Assembly (NCBI RefSeq): GCF_002135315.1
Contig: NZ_NEGA01000001.1
Location: 62,001-126,000, forward strand
Direction of reading: 5' to 3'
Length of the DNA: 64,000 bases
Source of the DNA: Acinetobacter sp. ANC 3903
GTDB taxonomy: Bacteria; Pseudomonadota; Gammaproteobacteria; Pseudomonadales; Moraxellaceae
The notes beneath the pieces are model-generated. The model was not told the DNA's origin, did no database searches, and saw only the letters and a list, made by a program, of their open reading frames with translations. Position 1 is the first letter of the stretch; each line of letters opens with the position of its first letter. Position numbers and translations under genes: made by a program. This document shows, piece after piece, positions 1 to 9,491 of the stretch.

Positions 1-132
1 CACGAAGTGATTGCCCACATCTCTGGTAAAATGCGTAAACACTATATTCGTATTTTAACTGGCGACAGTGTTAAAGTAGAAATGACTCCTTACGATTTAA
101 CGAAGGGTCGTATTACTTATCGTGCACGCTAA
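1..132 (+). CDS. infA: Translation initiation factor IF-1, C-terminal part (cut by window start)
   Basis: The first 43 codons read in frame from base 1 to a TAA and encode the second half of a small OB-fold protein with the IF-1 hallmarks [17 protein letters not shown] and a [12 protein letters not shown] end. IF-1 occupies the A site of the 30S subunit during initiation. The whole protein is usually about 72 residues, so roughly 29 N-terminal residues lie outside the window. A terminator follows directly. The family assignment rests on the conserved core and is secure; the promoter is not visible. Confidence 0.95.
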   Translation, partial: HEVIAHISGKMRKHYIRILTGDSVKVEMTPYDLTKGRITYRAR

Positions 133-148
133 GTTTTAGCGTAAGCAG

Positions 149-174
149 AAGCCACTTTTTATAGTGGCTTTTTT
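149..174 (+). terminator. Rho-independent terminator of infA
   Basis: A 7-bp stem (AAGCCAC/GTGGCTT) with an 8-base AT-rich loop is followed by a run of T, 17 bases after the infA stop codon. Confidence 0.85.
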
Positions 175-257
175 ATTCCCTGACCGTTTATCAAATGACA
201 ACGTTCATGTAAATTTTCTCCGTATAAAATAAAGTTTTATCTTATGGAGAAAAGGCA

Positions 258-659
258 ATGTCATTTCTTCACTCTCTCGCTCTAATGACTGTATTGTGCC
301 TGCTGTATGGATGCACAACCTCAGCAACAACCAGTGCACAACAACGCGATACCTATTTACAACAATTTATTGGGCAGACTAGCCAAAGTATTCAAGCCAA
401 GCTTGATTTGAGTAGTATCGGTTACCAGCAAGTCCTATCGCCCACTTTAGATGATCATGCGCTGACTTATACCGTGATTCGTCCTATTACTATTCCAATG
501 CCCATGGCTCAAAACCCTGCTGACATTGATTATGGTAGTGTTCCCATACAAATCCCGCCTCGTGCGCAAAGTTATGATGTGAACTTGCAATGTAAAATTA
601 TCTATCGTTTGGAACACAACATTGCCAAATCGGTTTATTACACCGGCCGTACCTGCTAA
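258..659 (+). CDS. Small putative lipoprotein
   Basis: A 133-residue protein with a short hydrophobic N-terminus ending in a lipobox (LLYGC, Cys at about residue 19), so it is probably lipid-anchored in the cell envelope. A GGAG Shine-Dalgarno sits about 9 bases before the ATG. The mature part has Thr/Ser/Gln-rich sequence, a proline-rich middle (PITIPMPMAQNP) and a Cys-containing C-terminal strand region (NLQCKIIYRL). I do not recognise a family or function. It is a single-gene unit between the infA terminator and a hairpin shared with leuB, and is probably part of the genus-specific core. Confidence 0.7.
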   Translation: MSFLHSLALMTVLCLLYGCTTSATTSAQQRDTYLQQFIGQTSQSIQAKLDLSSIGYQQVLSPTLDDHALTYTVIRPITIPMPMAQNPADIDYGSVPIQIPPRAQSYDVNLQCKIIYRLEHNIAKSVYYTGRTC

Positions 660-680
660 ATCATCAAAAAAACACAATAA

Positions 681-706
681 AAAACGCAGCTCATGGCTGC
701 GTTTTT
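681..706. terminator. Bidirectional terminator between the lipoprotein gene and leuB
   Basis: The stem CGCAGC/GCTGCG is flanked by AAAA on the left and TTTTT on the right, so it can end transcripts arriving from either side. It is 22 bases after the lipoprotein stop and 15 bases from the leuB stop. Confidence 0.85.
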
Positions 707-720
707 GATGTCCGGCGAAC

Positions 721-1800
721 TTAGTTCAATGCAGCAACTACTGCTTGACCCATTTCCACGGTACCCACTTGTGTATTCCCTTCAGACATAATGTCGCCAG
801 TACGTAAACCTTGATCCAATACATTGCCTACTGCATCTTCAATGGCTTTCGCTGCTGCTTCTTCACGGAAGGTATAACGAAGCATCATGGCAACTGAAAG
901 AATAGTAGCTAATGGATTGGCAATGTTTTGACCTGCGATGTCAGGTGCTGAACCATGACATGGCTCATACATGCCTTTACCGTTTTCATCCAGCGAGGCA
1001 GATGGCAACATGCCGATAGAACCTGTCAACATTGCCGCTTCATCAGACAGGATGTCACCGAACAGGTTACCCGTCACAATCACATCAAACTGCTTAGGCG
1101 CACGTACCAGCTGCATTGCTGCGTTATCTACATACATATGCGACAAGTTGATTTCTGGATATTGCTCTTCTTTCAGTGCAGTCACTGTTTGCTTCCAAAG
1201 CTCGGTCACTTCAAGGACGTTGGCTTTATCGACTGAACATACTTTACCGCCACGTAAGTTCGCCATTTCAAAGGCAACTTTGGCAATACGTTGAATTTCA
1301 GACTCTTTATAAACGTCAGTATTGAAACCTTGCTTCTCACCATTTTCCAGTTCACGGATACCACGCGGTTGACCGAAGTAGATCCCGCCAGTGAGTTCAC
1401 GCACGATCAAGATATCGAGGCCTGATACGATTTCAGGTTTCAAGCTCGAAGCACCAGCAAGTTGCGGATAAAGAATTGCAGGACGCAAGTTGGCAAATAA
1501 ATTCAATTCAGAACGGATTTTCAATAAGCCACGTTCAGGACGAATTGAGCGTTCAATGCTATCCCATTTTGGACCACCAACAGCACCTAACAGGATCGCA
1601 TCTGCGCCTTTTGCCTGTTCTGCTGTCACTGCAGGGTAGGGTTCGCCATGTGCATCAATAGCTGCACCACCCAATAAACCCTGTTCCCAAGTCAAACCCA
1701 GATTGAATTTTTCATTTACTCGTGTAAGTACTTGTTCAGCTGCTTTTACGATTTCAGGACCAATACCATCACCTGGTAAAATCAAAATATGTTTTGACAT
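721..1800 (-). CDS. leuB: 3-isopropylmalate dehydrogenase
   Basis: Oxidatively decarboxylates (2R,3S)-3-isopropylmalate to 2-oxoisocaproate with NAD+, the third committed step of leucine synthesis in the cytoplasm. The protein shows the N-terminal [11 protein letters not shown], the substrate/metal region ([11 protein letters not shown], then [14 protein letters not shown]) and the NAD-binding [13 protein letters not shown] start at the MSKHIL methionine because GGAAAC lies just upstream; an ATG four codons earlier has no better site. That gives 359 residues, normal for the family. It is last in the leuC-leuD-lipoprotein-leuB run and ends at the bidirectional terminator. Confidence 0.96.
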   Translation of the reverse strand: MSKHILILPGDGIGPEIVKAAEQVLTRVNEKFNLGLTWEQGLLGGAAIDAHGEPYPAVTAEQAKGADAILLGAVGGPKWDSIERSIRPERGLLKIRSELNLFANLRPAILYPQLAGASSLKPEIVSGLDILIVRELTGGIYFGQPRGIRELENGEKQGFNTDVYKESEIQRIAKVAFEMANLRGGKVCSVDKANVLEVTELWKQTVTALKEEQYPEINLSHMYVDNAAMQLVRAPKQFDVIVTGNLFGDILSDEAAMLTGSIGMLPSASLDENGKGMYEPCHGSAPDIAGQNIANPLATILSVAMMLRYTFREEAAAKAIEDAVGNVLDQGLRTGDIMSEGNTQVGTVEMGQAVVAALN

Positions 1801-1844
1801 GAGTGTTTCCATTTATGAAGTCGATGGATTAAATCGACGGGATT

Positions 1845-2408
1845 TTAAATTTTCTTTTCTACAAATTCGCCCAGACCGGTTAAGGCATTATAGGGTCTGC
1901 AGAAACGTCGGATTGTCTTGTGTTCTTGTATGAGATCGACACACAAGGGTTCAGGTGCAGATACATTCAGCAAGCTGCCCTGCTGTTTGTTGCGATCACG
2001 ATACATTTTAAAAATGTAATGGTGTTTCGGCTTAAACTGATGAAAAACATGAAGGGTTTCTGCTCGATCTTTGGAAATCGGATAAAAGCGGATCACCAGT
2101 TCATGTTGCCCCGGGGGGACTGAAAGATATAACGCATTCGGCTGACTTAAAGAGTTCGCCTGTAAACGTAAAACACCCGATTCAACTGCAGCGCTATTCA
2201 CACGACGCTGTGCTGCATCAATAATTTGAATTTTATCTAAACGTTCAAATTCACAGTTTGCAGTACCAGCACAGTAAATTAAGGCATTTGTTTTTGTGCT
2301 TTCAGTTTCTTTTACATGTTTAATGCGTACTGTATCAATGCCTTGGCATGCACTTAAGGATGCGACCATAAGACCAAGTACAGCAAGCTGACCGTAAACT
2401 TTTGTCAT
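1845..2408 (-). CDS. Putative lipoprotein inside the leucine operon
   Basis: A 187-residue protein whose N-terminus MTKVYGQLAVLG...LSAC is a classic lipoprotein signal with the lipid-modified Cys at about residue 21. The mature part carries two CxxC-like pairs (YCAGTANC, and CVDL with CRPY near the C-terminus) and a run of predicted beta strands with a PPGQHELVIRFYP segment. The start was moved downstream from a longer open frame because the signal peptide begins there. It lies between leuD and leuB in the same direction, leaving 44 bases to leuB, and so is probably co-transcribed with leucine genes although nothing in it suggests a biosynthetic role. I do not recognise the family. Confidence 0.7.
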   Translation of the reverse strand: MTKVYGQLAVLGLMVASLSACQGIDTVRIKHVKETESTKTNALIYCAGTANCEFERLDKIQIIDAAQRRVNSAAVESGVLRLQANSLSQPNALYLSVPPGQHELVIRFYPISKDRAETLHVFHQFKPKHHYIFKMYRDRNKQQGSLLNVSAPEPLCVDLIQEHKTIRRFCRPYNALTGLGEFVEKKI

Positions 2409-2513
2409 TATTCGAGCCCAACCCTCACCAATTAAAGCCAACTAAATATTTTTATGGATTCGATATTAGCAAGAGTTAAGCCCCGATACTACTAGCGCTG
2501 AAAATTCAAGTAA

Positions 2514-3164
2514 TTAACCACGAATTTCCTGAAATACCCAAGGACGTGATTGCTTGGTTTTTTCTTCATAGGCACGAATATCATCTGCAGCTTGTAAGGT
2601 TAAGCCAATATCATCCAAACCATTCAACAAGCAGTGTTTACGGAACGGATCGACTTCAAACTTGAAGGCTTCACCCGTTGGCGTACGTACTTCTTGTGCT
2701 TCCAAGTCGATGGTTAACTGATAGCCTTCTGTCGCAGCACATTCTTTGAATAACTGATCCACAATTTCTTCAGACAGAATCACCGGCAACATGCCGTTTT
2801 TAAAGCTGTTGTTAAAGAAAATGTCGGCATAGCTTGGTGCAATTACGGTACGGAAACCATATTCGTTCAACGCCCATGGCGCATGCTCACGGCTTGAACC
2901 ACAACCAAAGTTGGCACGTGAAATCAATACAGTTGCACCCTGATAACGTGGCTGGTTCAAAATGAAGTCAGGGTTTTTCGGACGAATTGAATTGTCCTGA
3001 CCTGGATAGCCTTCATCCAAGTAACGTAATTCATCAAACAGGTTTTCGCCAAAACCGGTACGTTTGATCGATTTCAAAAACTGTTTTGGAATAATTAAAT
3101 CTGTATCGACATTGGCACGGTCTAATGGTGCAACGATACCTTGTTCAACGGTATATTTTTTCAT
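2514..3164 (-). CDS. leuD: 3-isopropylmalate dehydratase small subunit
   Basis: The small (swivel) subunit of isopropylmalate isomerase, which with LeuC converts 2-isopropylmalate to 3-isopropylmalate. The 216 residues include the substrate-loop motif [14 protein letters not shown] and the [18 protein letters not shown]-terminus, both diagnostic for LeuD. AGGAG sits 8 bases before the ATG. The gene follows leuC by 24 bases, consistent with stoichiometric co-expression. Length is normal. Confidence 0.96.
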   Translation of the reverse strand: MKKYTVEQGIVAPLDRANVDTDLIIPKQFLKSIKRTGFGENLFDELRYLDEGYPGQDNSIRPKNPDFILNQPRYQGATVLISRANFGCGSSREHAPWALNEYGFRTVIAPSYADIFFNNSFKNGMLPVILSEEIVDQLFKECAATEGYQLTIDLEAQEVRTPTGEAFKFEVDPFRKHCLLNGLDDIGLTLQAADDIRAYEEKTKQSRPWVFQEIRG

Positions 3165-3188
3165 TGTCTTTGCTCCTATTAGCCGAAA

Positions 3189-4622
3189 TTAGAAAGTACG
3201 CACGTCAACGAAATGACCGGCAATGGCCGCAGCTGCTGCCATTGCAGGACTCACCAAATGCGTACGACCGCCATTGCCCTGACGACCTTCGAAGTTACGG
3301 TTAGAGGTTGATGCACAGTGCTCGCCCGGTTGTAATTTGTCAGCATTCATGGCCAAGCACATTGAGCAGCCCGGTTCACGCCATTCAAAACCAGCTTCCA
3401 AAAAGACTTTGTCCAAGCCTTCAGCTTCAGCCTGCTGTTTCACCAAACCAGAACCTGGAACCACCATGGCCTGTTTAATTGAAGCGGCAACTTTACGGCC
3501 TTTAATCACTTCGGCAGCAGCACGAATATCTTCAATACGCGAATTGGTGCAAGAACCAATAAATACACGGTCCAATTGAATGTCTGCCAATGCCTGACCG
3601 GCATTTAAGCCCATGTATTGATAAGCACGAGTCCAGTCATTACGTTGCACGTCATCTTTGGCCTGTTCCAAAGTCGGCACCGCTTCAGAAACCGGAATCA
3701 CCATTTCAGGAGAAGTACCCCAAGACACTTGCGGTTCAATCTCTTCACCTTGCAACACTACTACGGTGTCAAAGTGTGCGCCTTCATCAGAATGTAAGGT
3801 ATTCCAGTACTCTACTGCTTTATCCCAATCTTGACCTTTCGGTGCGTAGTTACGGCCTTTTACATATTCAATGGTCTTGTCATCCACAGCGACCATGCCC
3901 ACGCGCGCACCGGCTTCAATCGCCATGTTGCACACGGTCATACGACCTTCAATCGACATGTCACGGAATACTTGACCACCGAATTCAATCGCGTGACCTG
4001 TACCGCCCGCAGTACCAATTTTGCCAATGATTGCTAACACGACATCTTTTGAAGTCACGCCTTGACCCAATTTTCCGTCAACACGTACCAACATGTTCTT
4101 CATTTTCTTTTGAACCAGGCACTGGGTAGCCAATACATGTTCAACTTCTGAAGTCCCAATCCCGTGAGCCAAGCAACCGAATGCACCGTGAGTTGCGGTA
4201 TGCGAGTCACCACACACCACCGTCATGCCCGGTAAGGTTAAACCTTGTTCAGGCCCTACCACGTGTGCAATCCCTTGGCGAATATCATTAATGTCAAATT
4301 CAACAATATCGAAAGTTTTACAGTTGTCATCCAAGGTTTGCACCTGGATACGCGAAGTTTCATCTTCAATACCGGCAATACCCTGTTCACGCTCAGTTTT
4401 TGAGGTGGGTACGTTATGGTCTGGTGTGGCTATATTGGCACTTAAACGCCAAGGTTTACGACCTGCAAGCTGCAAACCCTCAAAAGCTTGTGGTGAAGTT
4501 ACTTCATGTAATAAATGACGGTCGATATAAAGTAAGGCTGAGCCATCATCGCGTTGTTTTACTAAATGGTCATCCCACAATTTATCATATAAAGTCTTTG
4601 CTTTTTGGGTATTGCCTGCCAT
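3189..4622 (-). CDS. leuC: 3-isopropylmalate dehydratase large subunit
   Basis: The catalytic [4Fe-4S] subunit of isopropylmalate isomerase (aconitase superfamily). Visible signatures are [35 protein letters not shown] (first cluster cysteine) and [10 protein letters not shown] (the CxxC cluster pair). The chosen start (MAGNTQ) has GGAG 10 bases upstream and gives 477 residues; an upstream ATG would add five residues and overlap the ribosome site. It is first in the leu operon. No leader peptide or attenuator is evident in the 250 bases upstream, so leucine control here is not of the classical attenuator type as far as I can see. Confidence 0.96.
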   Translation of the reverse strand: MAGNTQKAKTLYDKLWDDHLVKQRDDGSALLYIDRHLLHEVTSPQAFEGLQLAGRKPWRLSANIATPDHNVPTSKTEREQGIAGIEDETSRIQVQTLDDNCKTFDIVEFDINDIRQGIAHVVGPEQGLTLPGMTVVCGDSHTATHGAFGCLAHGIGTSEVEHVLATQCLVQKKMKNMLVRVDGKLGQGVTSKDVVLAIIGKIGTAGGTGHAIEFGGQVFRDMSIEGRMTVCNMAIEAGARVGMVAVDDKTIEYVKGRNYAPKGQDWDKAVEYWNTLHSDEGAHFDTVVVLQGEEIEPQVSWGTSPEMVIPVSEAVPTLEQAKDDVQRNDWTRAYQYMGLNAGQALADIQLDRVFIGSCTNSRIEDIRAAAEVIKGRKVAASIKQAMVVPGSGLVKQQAEAEGLDKVFLEAGFEWREPGCSMCLAMNADKLQPGEHCASTSNRNFEGRQGNGGRTHLVSPAMAAAAAIAGHFVDVRTF

Positions 4623-4879
4623 GTCGACGCGCTCCATAGAACTGGGTAATGCTTTCGTTAACTTCGATTATAACCACGTATTCACATAAATCTAATTTAT
4701 CATTTTTATTAGTTTAAAAACTTTTTGGAATTAATTTTAACCTGATTAAAACCCTGAATTTTGGCAAAATTTCATCTCTCAGTTTTTAAACCAAGTCGCT
4801 ATCTCCTGATGTTGAAACTCAACCCATCCAGGGTACTTTATCAATCAAGCAATGAGTGAATGAGTAACTGACTTTGAAT

Positions 4880-5071
4880 TTAGTGCGACGAACTGTCTTT
4901 GGTTTCGATCAGCTGTTCAATCGCGCGGATGAGTTCTGCTTTCGCTGCACCGCACTGCGCCGCAGCCTGATTTTCGTCATCTTCATCATCGGCAATCTCA
5001 TAAACCTGACTTCGCTTTTCCACCGCTCCCTCAAAAATATCAAGCAGGTATTTGATGTGTTTTATATCCAT
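4880..5071 (-). CDS. Small acidic hypothetical protein
   Basis: A 63-residue protein, mostly predicted helical, with an acidic cluster (DDEDDENQ) in the middle and a helix AELIRAIEQLIE near the end. AGAGG lies 8 bases before the second ATG of the frame, so I start there and not three codons earlier, where the ribosome site would touch the start codon. No signal peptide or membrane segment. It stands alone between leuC and a divergent membrane-protein gene. Function unknown. Confidence 0.55.
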   Translation of the reverse strand: MDIKHIKYLLDIFEGAVEKRSQVYEIADDEDDENQAAAQCGAAKAELIRAIEQLIETKDSSSH

Positions 5072-5255
5072 TTCTTTCATCCTCTAAAAAAGTATCACTG
5101 TCCGATACCTTTGCCCTGTTGTTTATTGATTGTTAAGTTTGATCAGTTAATTATCCATAAAACCGATTAAAAAGTAAGAAATATTCGTTTTTACAAATTA
5201 AATAAGACTGATTATCATTTAGCCATATCCCGAGGCAAAGATTGAGGAACAACCC

Positions 5256-5498
5256 ATGGCTCACATTCAAAAATTTGTAGATAACAACCAGCGTATGTTT
5301 AAAAAAACCTTTAGCTATTACATTATGCACATCACCATTGCCATGTTGGTCGGTTATTTCGTGACAGGAAATATCTGGATGGCACTTACGCTGAGCTTGC
5401 TTGAACCGACCATTCAGGCGATTGCCTTCTTCTTTCACGAAAAAATCTGGGAAGCCAAGCCAGCTCAAAGACAGAACAGCAATAATATAGTCATCTAA
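5256..5498 (+). CDS. DUF2061 family small membrane protein
   Basis: An 80-residue inner-membrane protein with the DUF2061 pattern: a basic N-terminus (FKKTFSYYIMHITIAMLVGY), a TGNIWMALTLSLLEPTIQ segment, and a FFHEKIWE end. The HExIW ending is characteristic of the family. Two membrane helices are expected. A strong GAGGAAC ribosome site precedes the ATG. The biochemical role of the family is not known. It is a single-gene unit ending at a terminator. Confidence 0.8.
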   Translation: MAHIQKFVDNNQRMFKKTFSYYIMHITIAMLVGYFVTGNIWMALTLSLLEPTIQAIAFFFHEKIWEAKPAQRQNSNNIVI

Positions 5499-5549
5499 AG
5501 GGTACATCGACCCAAACTAGAGATCATGGCTTGCCCGCTTCCGCTTTAT

Positions 5550-5584
5550 AAGCACTCCATTCATATGCAGTGCTTTTTTTATTT
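5550..5584 (+). terminator. Terminator after the DUF2061 gene
   Basis: The stem AAGCACT/AGTGCTT with a 12-base loop is followed by about ten T residues. Confidence 0.8.
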
Positions 5585-5702
5585 TTACTCTTTAAATTCA
5601 CATCTGCATACATTTTTCACTGTCTTTTTTTCAGATTAAACTCTCTCTTTAATATAAAAATATTTTATAATTATTTTAATATTTCATAACCAGATTATCC
5701 TT

Positions 5703-6575
5703 ATGAATCTTGCTGCCTTTGAAGCGTTCATTAAAGTCATGGAAACAGGCTCTATTTCTATGGCCGCCGAGTTATTGTTTATTACTCAACCTGCTGTGAC
5801 CAAACGAATTCATAGCCTGGAAGAATACTTTGGCGTGAAACTGTTTGAGTCTGCCGGTCGTGGTGTTCAGGCCACCCATGCAGCACACTCTTTATTGCCG
5901 AAAGTAAAAAACTGGCTCAATGAACTGGGCGATATTCACCACACCTTAAGTCACGAACAGGAACAGGTGCAAGGCAAGCTGAAAATTGGCACCAGTCACC
6001 ATATTGGTTTGCATCATCTGCCTCAGCATCTGCGCAATTATGTACAAAAATTCCCGGATGTGACTTTAGATGTACATTTTGTTGATTCGGAACAGGCGCA
6101 TGAACAGGTATTGGCCGGTGATCTGGAGCTGGCTTTCTTAACCCTTCCACCGCAAGGCGATGAACGCCTCAGTTATGTGACCATCTGGAATGATCCGCTG
6201 GTGTTTGTAGCTGCACCTTTTCATCCGCTGGCGCAAAAAAAGCATTTGAGCCTGGAAGATCTGATCCAGTACCCGAGCTTACTGCCAGCATCGCAAACCT
6301 ATACCACTCAAATCACCTTGGCAGAGTTTGAAAAGCAAGGGGTTAAACCGAAAATCACCATGAGCAACAATCCGCTTGAATCCATCCGCATGCTGGTTTC
6401 CATTGGTTTGGGATGGTCGGTATTACCGAAAACTTTGCTGAATCAGGACCTGCAAATGCTGGATATTGATTTGCAAATGAACCGTCAACTGGGCATGGTC
6501 TGGCATCCTGGCCGTACCCAGTCACGTGCAGTACAGGAACTGGTTGCGATGATGCAAAACTCCCATCTCAGCTAA
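5703..6575 (+). CDS. LysR-family transcriptional regulator
   Basis: A 290-residue LTTR. Residues 1-60 form the winged helix-turn-helix (MNLAAFEAFIKVMETGSIS, then AAELLFITQPAVTKRIHSLE), followed by the linker helix and a periplasmic-binding-protein-like effector domain (KLKIGTSHHIGLHHLP, DLELAFLTLPP, GLGWSVLPKTLL). It probably binds a small acid or metabolite. The DNA-binding N-terminus is well conserved but the effector cannot be told from the sequence. LysR proteins often control a divergent neighbour, but the gene upstream runs the same way and ends at its own terminator, so its target is not obvious. It does not look like the HcaR-type regulator at 30.5 kb. Confidence 0.9.
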   Translation: MNLAAFEAFIKVMETGSISMAAELLFITQPAVTKRIHSLEEYFGVKLFESAGRGVQATHAAHSLLPKVKNWLNELGDIHHTLSHEQEQVQGKLKIGTSHHIGLHHLPQHLRNYVQKFPDVTLDVHFVDSEQAHEQVLAGDLELAFLTLPPQGDERLSYVTIWNDPLVFVAAPFHPLAQKKHLSLEDLIQYPSLLPASQTYTTQITLAEFEKQGVKPKITMSNNPLESIRMLVSIGLGWSVLPKTLLNQDLQMLDIDLQMNRQLGMVWHPGRTQSRAVQELVAMMQNSHLS

Positions 6576-6589
6576 AATTTGCTTTAAAG

Positions 6590-6616
6590 GCTGCATCGGT
6601 CCGGATGCAGCATTTT
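6590..6616 (+). terminator. Probable terminator of the LysR gene
   Basis: The stem GCTGCATC/GATGCAGC encloses a 6-base loop, and only a short T stretch (ATTTTG) follows. The stem is strong but the U-tract is weak. Confidence 0.55.
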
Positions 6617-6723
6617 GTTACCTAAATCCTCAGCACAGTGGCCGAGCTTTCGAGTACTTTTAAATAAAACACATAAAACAAGATGTTTTAAATGTGTAAA
6701 AGAATTCGACGGAGTGTGAGCAC

Positions 6724-8910
6724 ATGTTGAGGGATTTATTATCTGCGCGAGCTAAAAAAGACCAATCTGTAATCCATCCTCATAATTCCTGCGTGTGGCA
6801 AGGTGCAAAAATTTCTCTGCTGCCCACTCCCAATTTAAACTTTGCCGATGAAGCCACTGCACGGCATGGCTTGCGTGATTATTTCCTGAATACTTTCGAT
6901 AGCTATGAGCTGCTGTTTGAATGTCTGAAAAACCCGGAAGGCTATTACCTTAAACCCATTTCTTTACGTCATCCGCTGATTTTTTATTTTGGCCATACCG
7001 CCACTTTTTTTATCAATAAATTGTTGCTAAGCAAACTGATTGGCGAACGCCTGAACCCGCAACTGGAAAGTATTTTTGCTGTCGGGGTCGATGAAATGAG
7101 CTGGGATGACCTGAATGACCAGCATTATGAATGGCCAAGCATTGCAGAAGTCCGGGTTTATCGTCATCAGGTACGCAATCTGGTGCTGAATCTGATTGAG
7201 CATGCTCCTCTGACATTACCGCTGAACTGGAATCATCCGTGGTGGTCCATCATCATGGGCATTGAACATGAACGAATTCATCTTGAAACATCCTCGGTAC
7301 TGATTCGTCAGCAGCAGCTGGACTATGTGCACAATCATCCGCAGTGGCGTGCCCAGGTCATGACCGGGGTTGCCCCTGAAAATACATTAATTGCGGTTCC
7401 TGAAGGCAAAGTGTCACTGCACAAAACCTTCAATGCTGCTTTTTATGGCTGGGACAATGAGTTTGGTCAGCATCAGGCGGATGTTCCCGCTTTTGAGGCT
7501 TCACAATATCTGGTCTCCAATCAGGAGTTTTTGAGTTTTGTGGAGGATGGCGGTTATACAAATGATCGCCACTGGACCGCAGAAGGACAGGCCTGGCTGA
7601 AATTTTCTCAAGCAGCACATCCCTGCTTTTGGCGAGAAACACCTGAAGGCTGGTCACTACGTATTATGCTGGAAGAAATTCCTATGCCTTGGGACTGGCC
7701 GGTAGAAGTGAATTATCTTGAGGCCAAAGCTTTTTGTCACTGGAAAGCCGAGAAAACCGGTCAAAACATTCGCTTGCCCACAGAAGATGAGTGGTATCGG
7801 CTCTATGAGGTAGCAGGTTTGGATCCTGAGCTGCCCTGTCCGGATCATGCCAACATCGAACTGAAATACGGAACCAGTTGCTGTCCGGTAAATTATTTCC
7901 AGCAAGGCGATTTTTTTGATATTCAGGGCAATGTCTGGCAATGGACTGAAACCCCGATTTATCCTTTTGACGGTTTTCAGGTGCATCCAATTTATGATGA
8001 TTTCAGCACCCCCACCTTTGACGGACAGCATAATTTAATCAAAGGTGGCTCCTGGATTTCTGCCGGCAATGAGGCTTTGCATAGCTCACGTTATGCCTTC
8101 CGCCGGCATTTCTTTCAGCATGCCGGATTCCGTTATGTTGCCGCCTCACAAACGCTGCAGCAGTTTCAATCGCAGTATGAAACTGACCAGATGATCTCGC
8201 AATATCTGGAATTTCAGTACGGTGCAGAATATTTTAACGTGCCCAATTTTGCCCAAAGCCTGATCAATATTGCACGGCCTTATTTCAAGGATCTGGCAAC
8301 ACATCAGGCATTAGATATCGGTTGTGCCACAGGTCGCGCCAGCTTTGAACTGGCAGCTTATTTTGATCAGGTTACAGGACTGGACTTTTCTGCACGTTTT
8401 ATTCAGCAGGCGGTACAGCTGGCACAAGGTGAAACGCTACGTTATACCCTGCCAATTGAGGGTGAACTGATGGAATATAAAGCTTGTAACTTAAAAGAAT
8501 TGGGTCTGGATGCCCATGCAGACCGGGTCAATTTTTTCCAGGCCGATGCCTGCAATTTAAAGCCACATTTTAGCGATTACAATTTTATCCTGGCTGCGAA
8601 TCTAATTGACCGTCTGCACCATCCCAAAGATTTTTTAGCCTCTATTCATCAGCGTTTAAGCATGGGCGGGATTTTAATGCTAGCCTCACCCTATACCTGG
8701 CTAGAGGAACATACCGCACGTGCTGAATGGCTCGGGGGTTTTAAAAAAGATGGGGAAAACTTTAGTACGCTAGATGGTATTGCCGAACTGTTACAAGAGC
8801 ATTTTGAAATGCTGGCCGAACCGCAGGATGTCGCATTTGTCATTCGTGAAACCACACGTAAGTATCAACATACGCTGTCCCAAGTGACCTTATGGAAACG
8901 GATCAGATAA
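6724..8910 (+). CDS. ovoA: OvoA-type 5-histidylcysteine sulfoxide synthase / mercaptohistidine methyltransferase
   Basis: A 728-residue fusion. The N-terminal DinB-like helical part carries the non-haem iron ligands: His91 in FYFGHTATFF and the HX3HXE motif at His182/His186/Glu188 (EHERIHLE). The middle is a formylglycine-enzyme-like fold (IRLPTEDEWYRLYEVAG, GNVWQWTETPIYPF, KGGSWISAGNEALHSSRYAF). The C-terminal third is a class I SAM methyltransferase (ALDIGCATGRASFELAAYF). This order and the use of His as substrate scaffold match OvoA, which couples cysteine to C5 of histidine with O2 and then N-methylates 4-mercaptohistidine towards ovothiol A. EgtB alone would lack the methyltransferase. 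No OvoB-type PLP lyase is in the window. It is a single-gene unit between two terminators. Confidence 0.85.
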   Translation: MLRDLLSARAKKDQSVIHPHNSCVWQGAKISLLPTPNLNFADEATARHGLRDYFLNTFDSYELLFECLKNPEGYYLKPISLRHPLIFYFGHTATFFINKLLLSKLIGERLNPQLESIFAVGVDEMSWDDLNDQHYEWPSIAEVRVYRHQVRNLVLNLIEHAPLTLPLNWNHPWWSIIMGIEHERIHLETSSVLIRQQQLDYVHNHPQWRAQVMTGVAPENTLIAVPEGKVSLHKTFNAAFYGWDNEFGQHQADVPAFEASQYLVSNQEFLSFVEDGGYTNDRHWTAEGQAWLKFSQAAHPCFWRETPEGWSLRIMLEEIPMPWDWPVEVNYLEAKAFCHWKAEKTGQNIRLPTEDEWYRLYEVAGLDPELPCPDHANIELKYGTSCCPVNYFQQGDFFDIQGNVWQWTETPIYPFDGFQVHPIYDDFSTPTFDGQHNLIKGGSWISAGNEALHSSRYAFRRHFFQHAGFRYVAASQTLQQFQSQYETDQMISQYLEFQYGAEYFNVPNFAQSLINIARPYFKDLATHQALDIGCATGRASFELAAYFDQVTGLDFSARFIQQAVQLAQGETLRYTLPIEGELMEYKACNLKELGLDAHADRVNFFQADACNLKPHFSDYNFILAANLIDRLHHPKDFLASIHQRLSMGGILMLASPYTWLEEHTARAEWLGGFKKDGENFSTLDGIAELLQEHFEMLAEPQDVAFVIRETTRKYQHTLSQVTLWKRIR

Positions 8911-8920
8911 TCCCATCGTT

Positions 8921-8952
8921 AAAAAAAGCCAATCTACTGATTGGCTTTTTTC
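8921..8952. terminator. Bidirectional terminator between ovoA and the DUF2789 gene
   Basis: An 8-bp stem AGCCAATC/GATTGGCT with a 4-base loop has an A run before and a T run after, and lies between convergent genes. Confidence 0.88.
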
Positions 8953-8962
8953 TCTTTGATCT

Positions 8963-9208
8963 TTATTGAATCACTGAATCTTCATGCAGCGATTCATTCA
9001 GCTGGTCGACAATAATCGCCCATGAACCATCCGACTTGATTTTTTCTGCTAAAAACTGGCGCTGTGCTTCAGTCCAATATTCTGCTTCAGTAATTTTAGT
9101 CTGAGCATTCAGTTGATGGGTAGCAATAAACAGGGTGATCGCCTCTTCGCTAGAGTCGAGTCCCAACTGCTCAAAAAGATTGGTCATTCTTGGACGTGTT
9201 TGGCTCAT
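8963..9208 (-). CDS. DUF2789 family protein
   Basis: An 81-residue soluble protein with the DUF2789 pattern: an N-terminal LFEQLGLDSSEEAITLFIATH, the central EAEYWTEAQRQFLAE and a W-x-I-I-VDQLNE end. GGGAG precedes the ATG. The family is common in gammaproteobacteria and its function is not known. It is monocistronic, converging on ovoA and sharing its terminator. Confidence 0.8.
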   Translation of the reverse strand: MSQTRPRMTNLFEQLGLDSSEEAITLFIATHQLNAQTKITEAEYWTEAQRQFLAEKIKSDGSWAIIVDQLNESLHEDSVIQ

Positions 9209-9441
9209 TTTAATCTCCCATTCTTCAAGCTAAAGTTTAATTTTTTATCAGTACTGATCATCATCTTCATGTCTAATATACGGTAACTGCATAATGATAG
9301 TAAGGACTATTTTATCGTCCCTTAGTCGATATAAAACATTCAACCCGGTTCAGCAGATCGGTAGAAACCATCTTCAAACATGCAAGGATTTCGACACATT
9401 TTTATTTTTTTTATTTTTCTTATTTTTAACTTTTAAAATAA

Positions 9442-9471
9442 GCAGAGCCACGATATTCCTCACGACTCTGC
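9442..9471 (-). terminator. Possible terminator of the HAD phosphatase gene
   Basis: A 6-bp inverted repeat GCAGAG/CTCTGC with an 18-base loop lies 20 bases after the stop. On the minus strand it is followed by TTATTTTAAAA, so it is only weakly terminator-like. The rest of 9209-9491 is AT-rich and shows no credible gene. Confidence 0.3.
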
Positions 9472-9491
9472 CCTCACTCAGAAAAAAAGAC

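Noticed and set aside
3590..4030. 146-codon frame opposite leuC
   Set aside because: Antisense shadow of leuC; composition follows the complementary codons.
4640..4870. Leucine attenuator upstream of leuC
   Set aside because: No Leu-rich leader peptide or competing hairpins could be made out on the minus strand.
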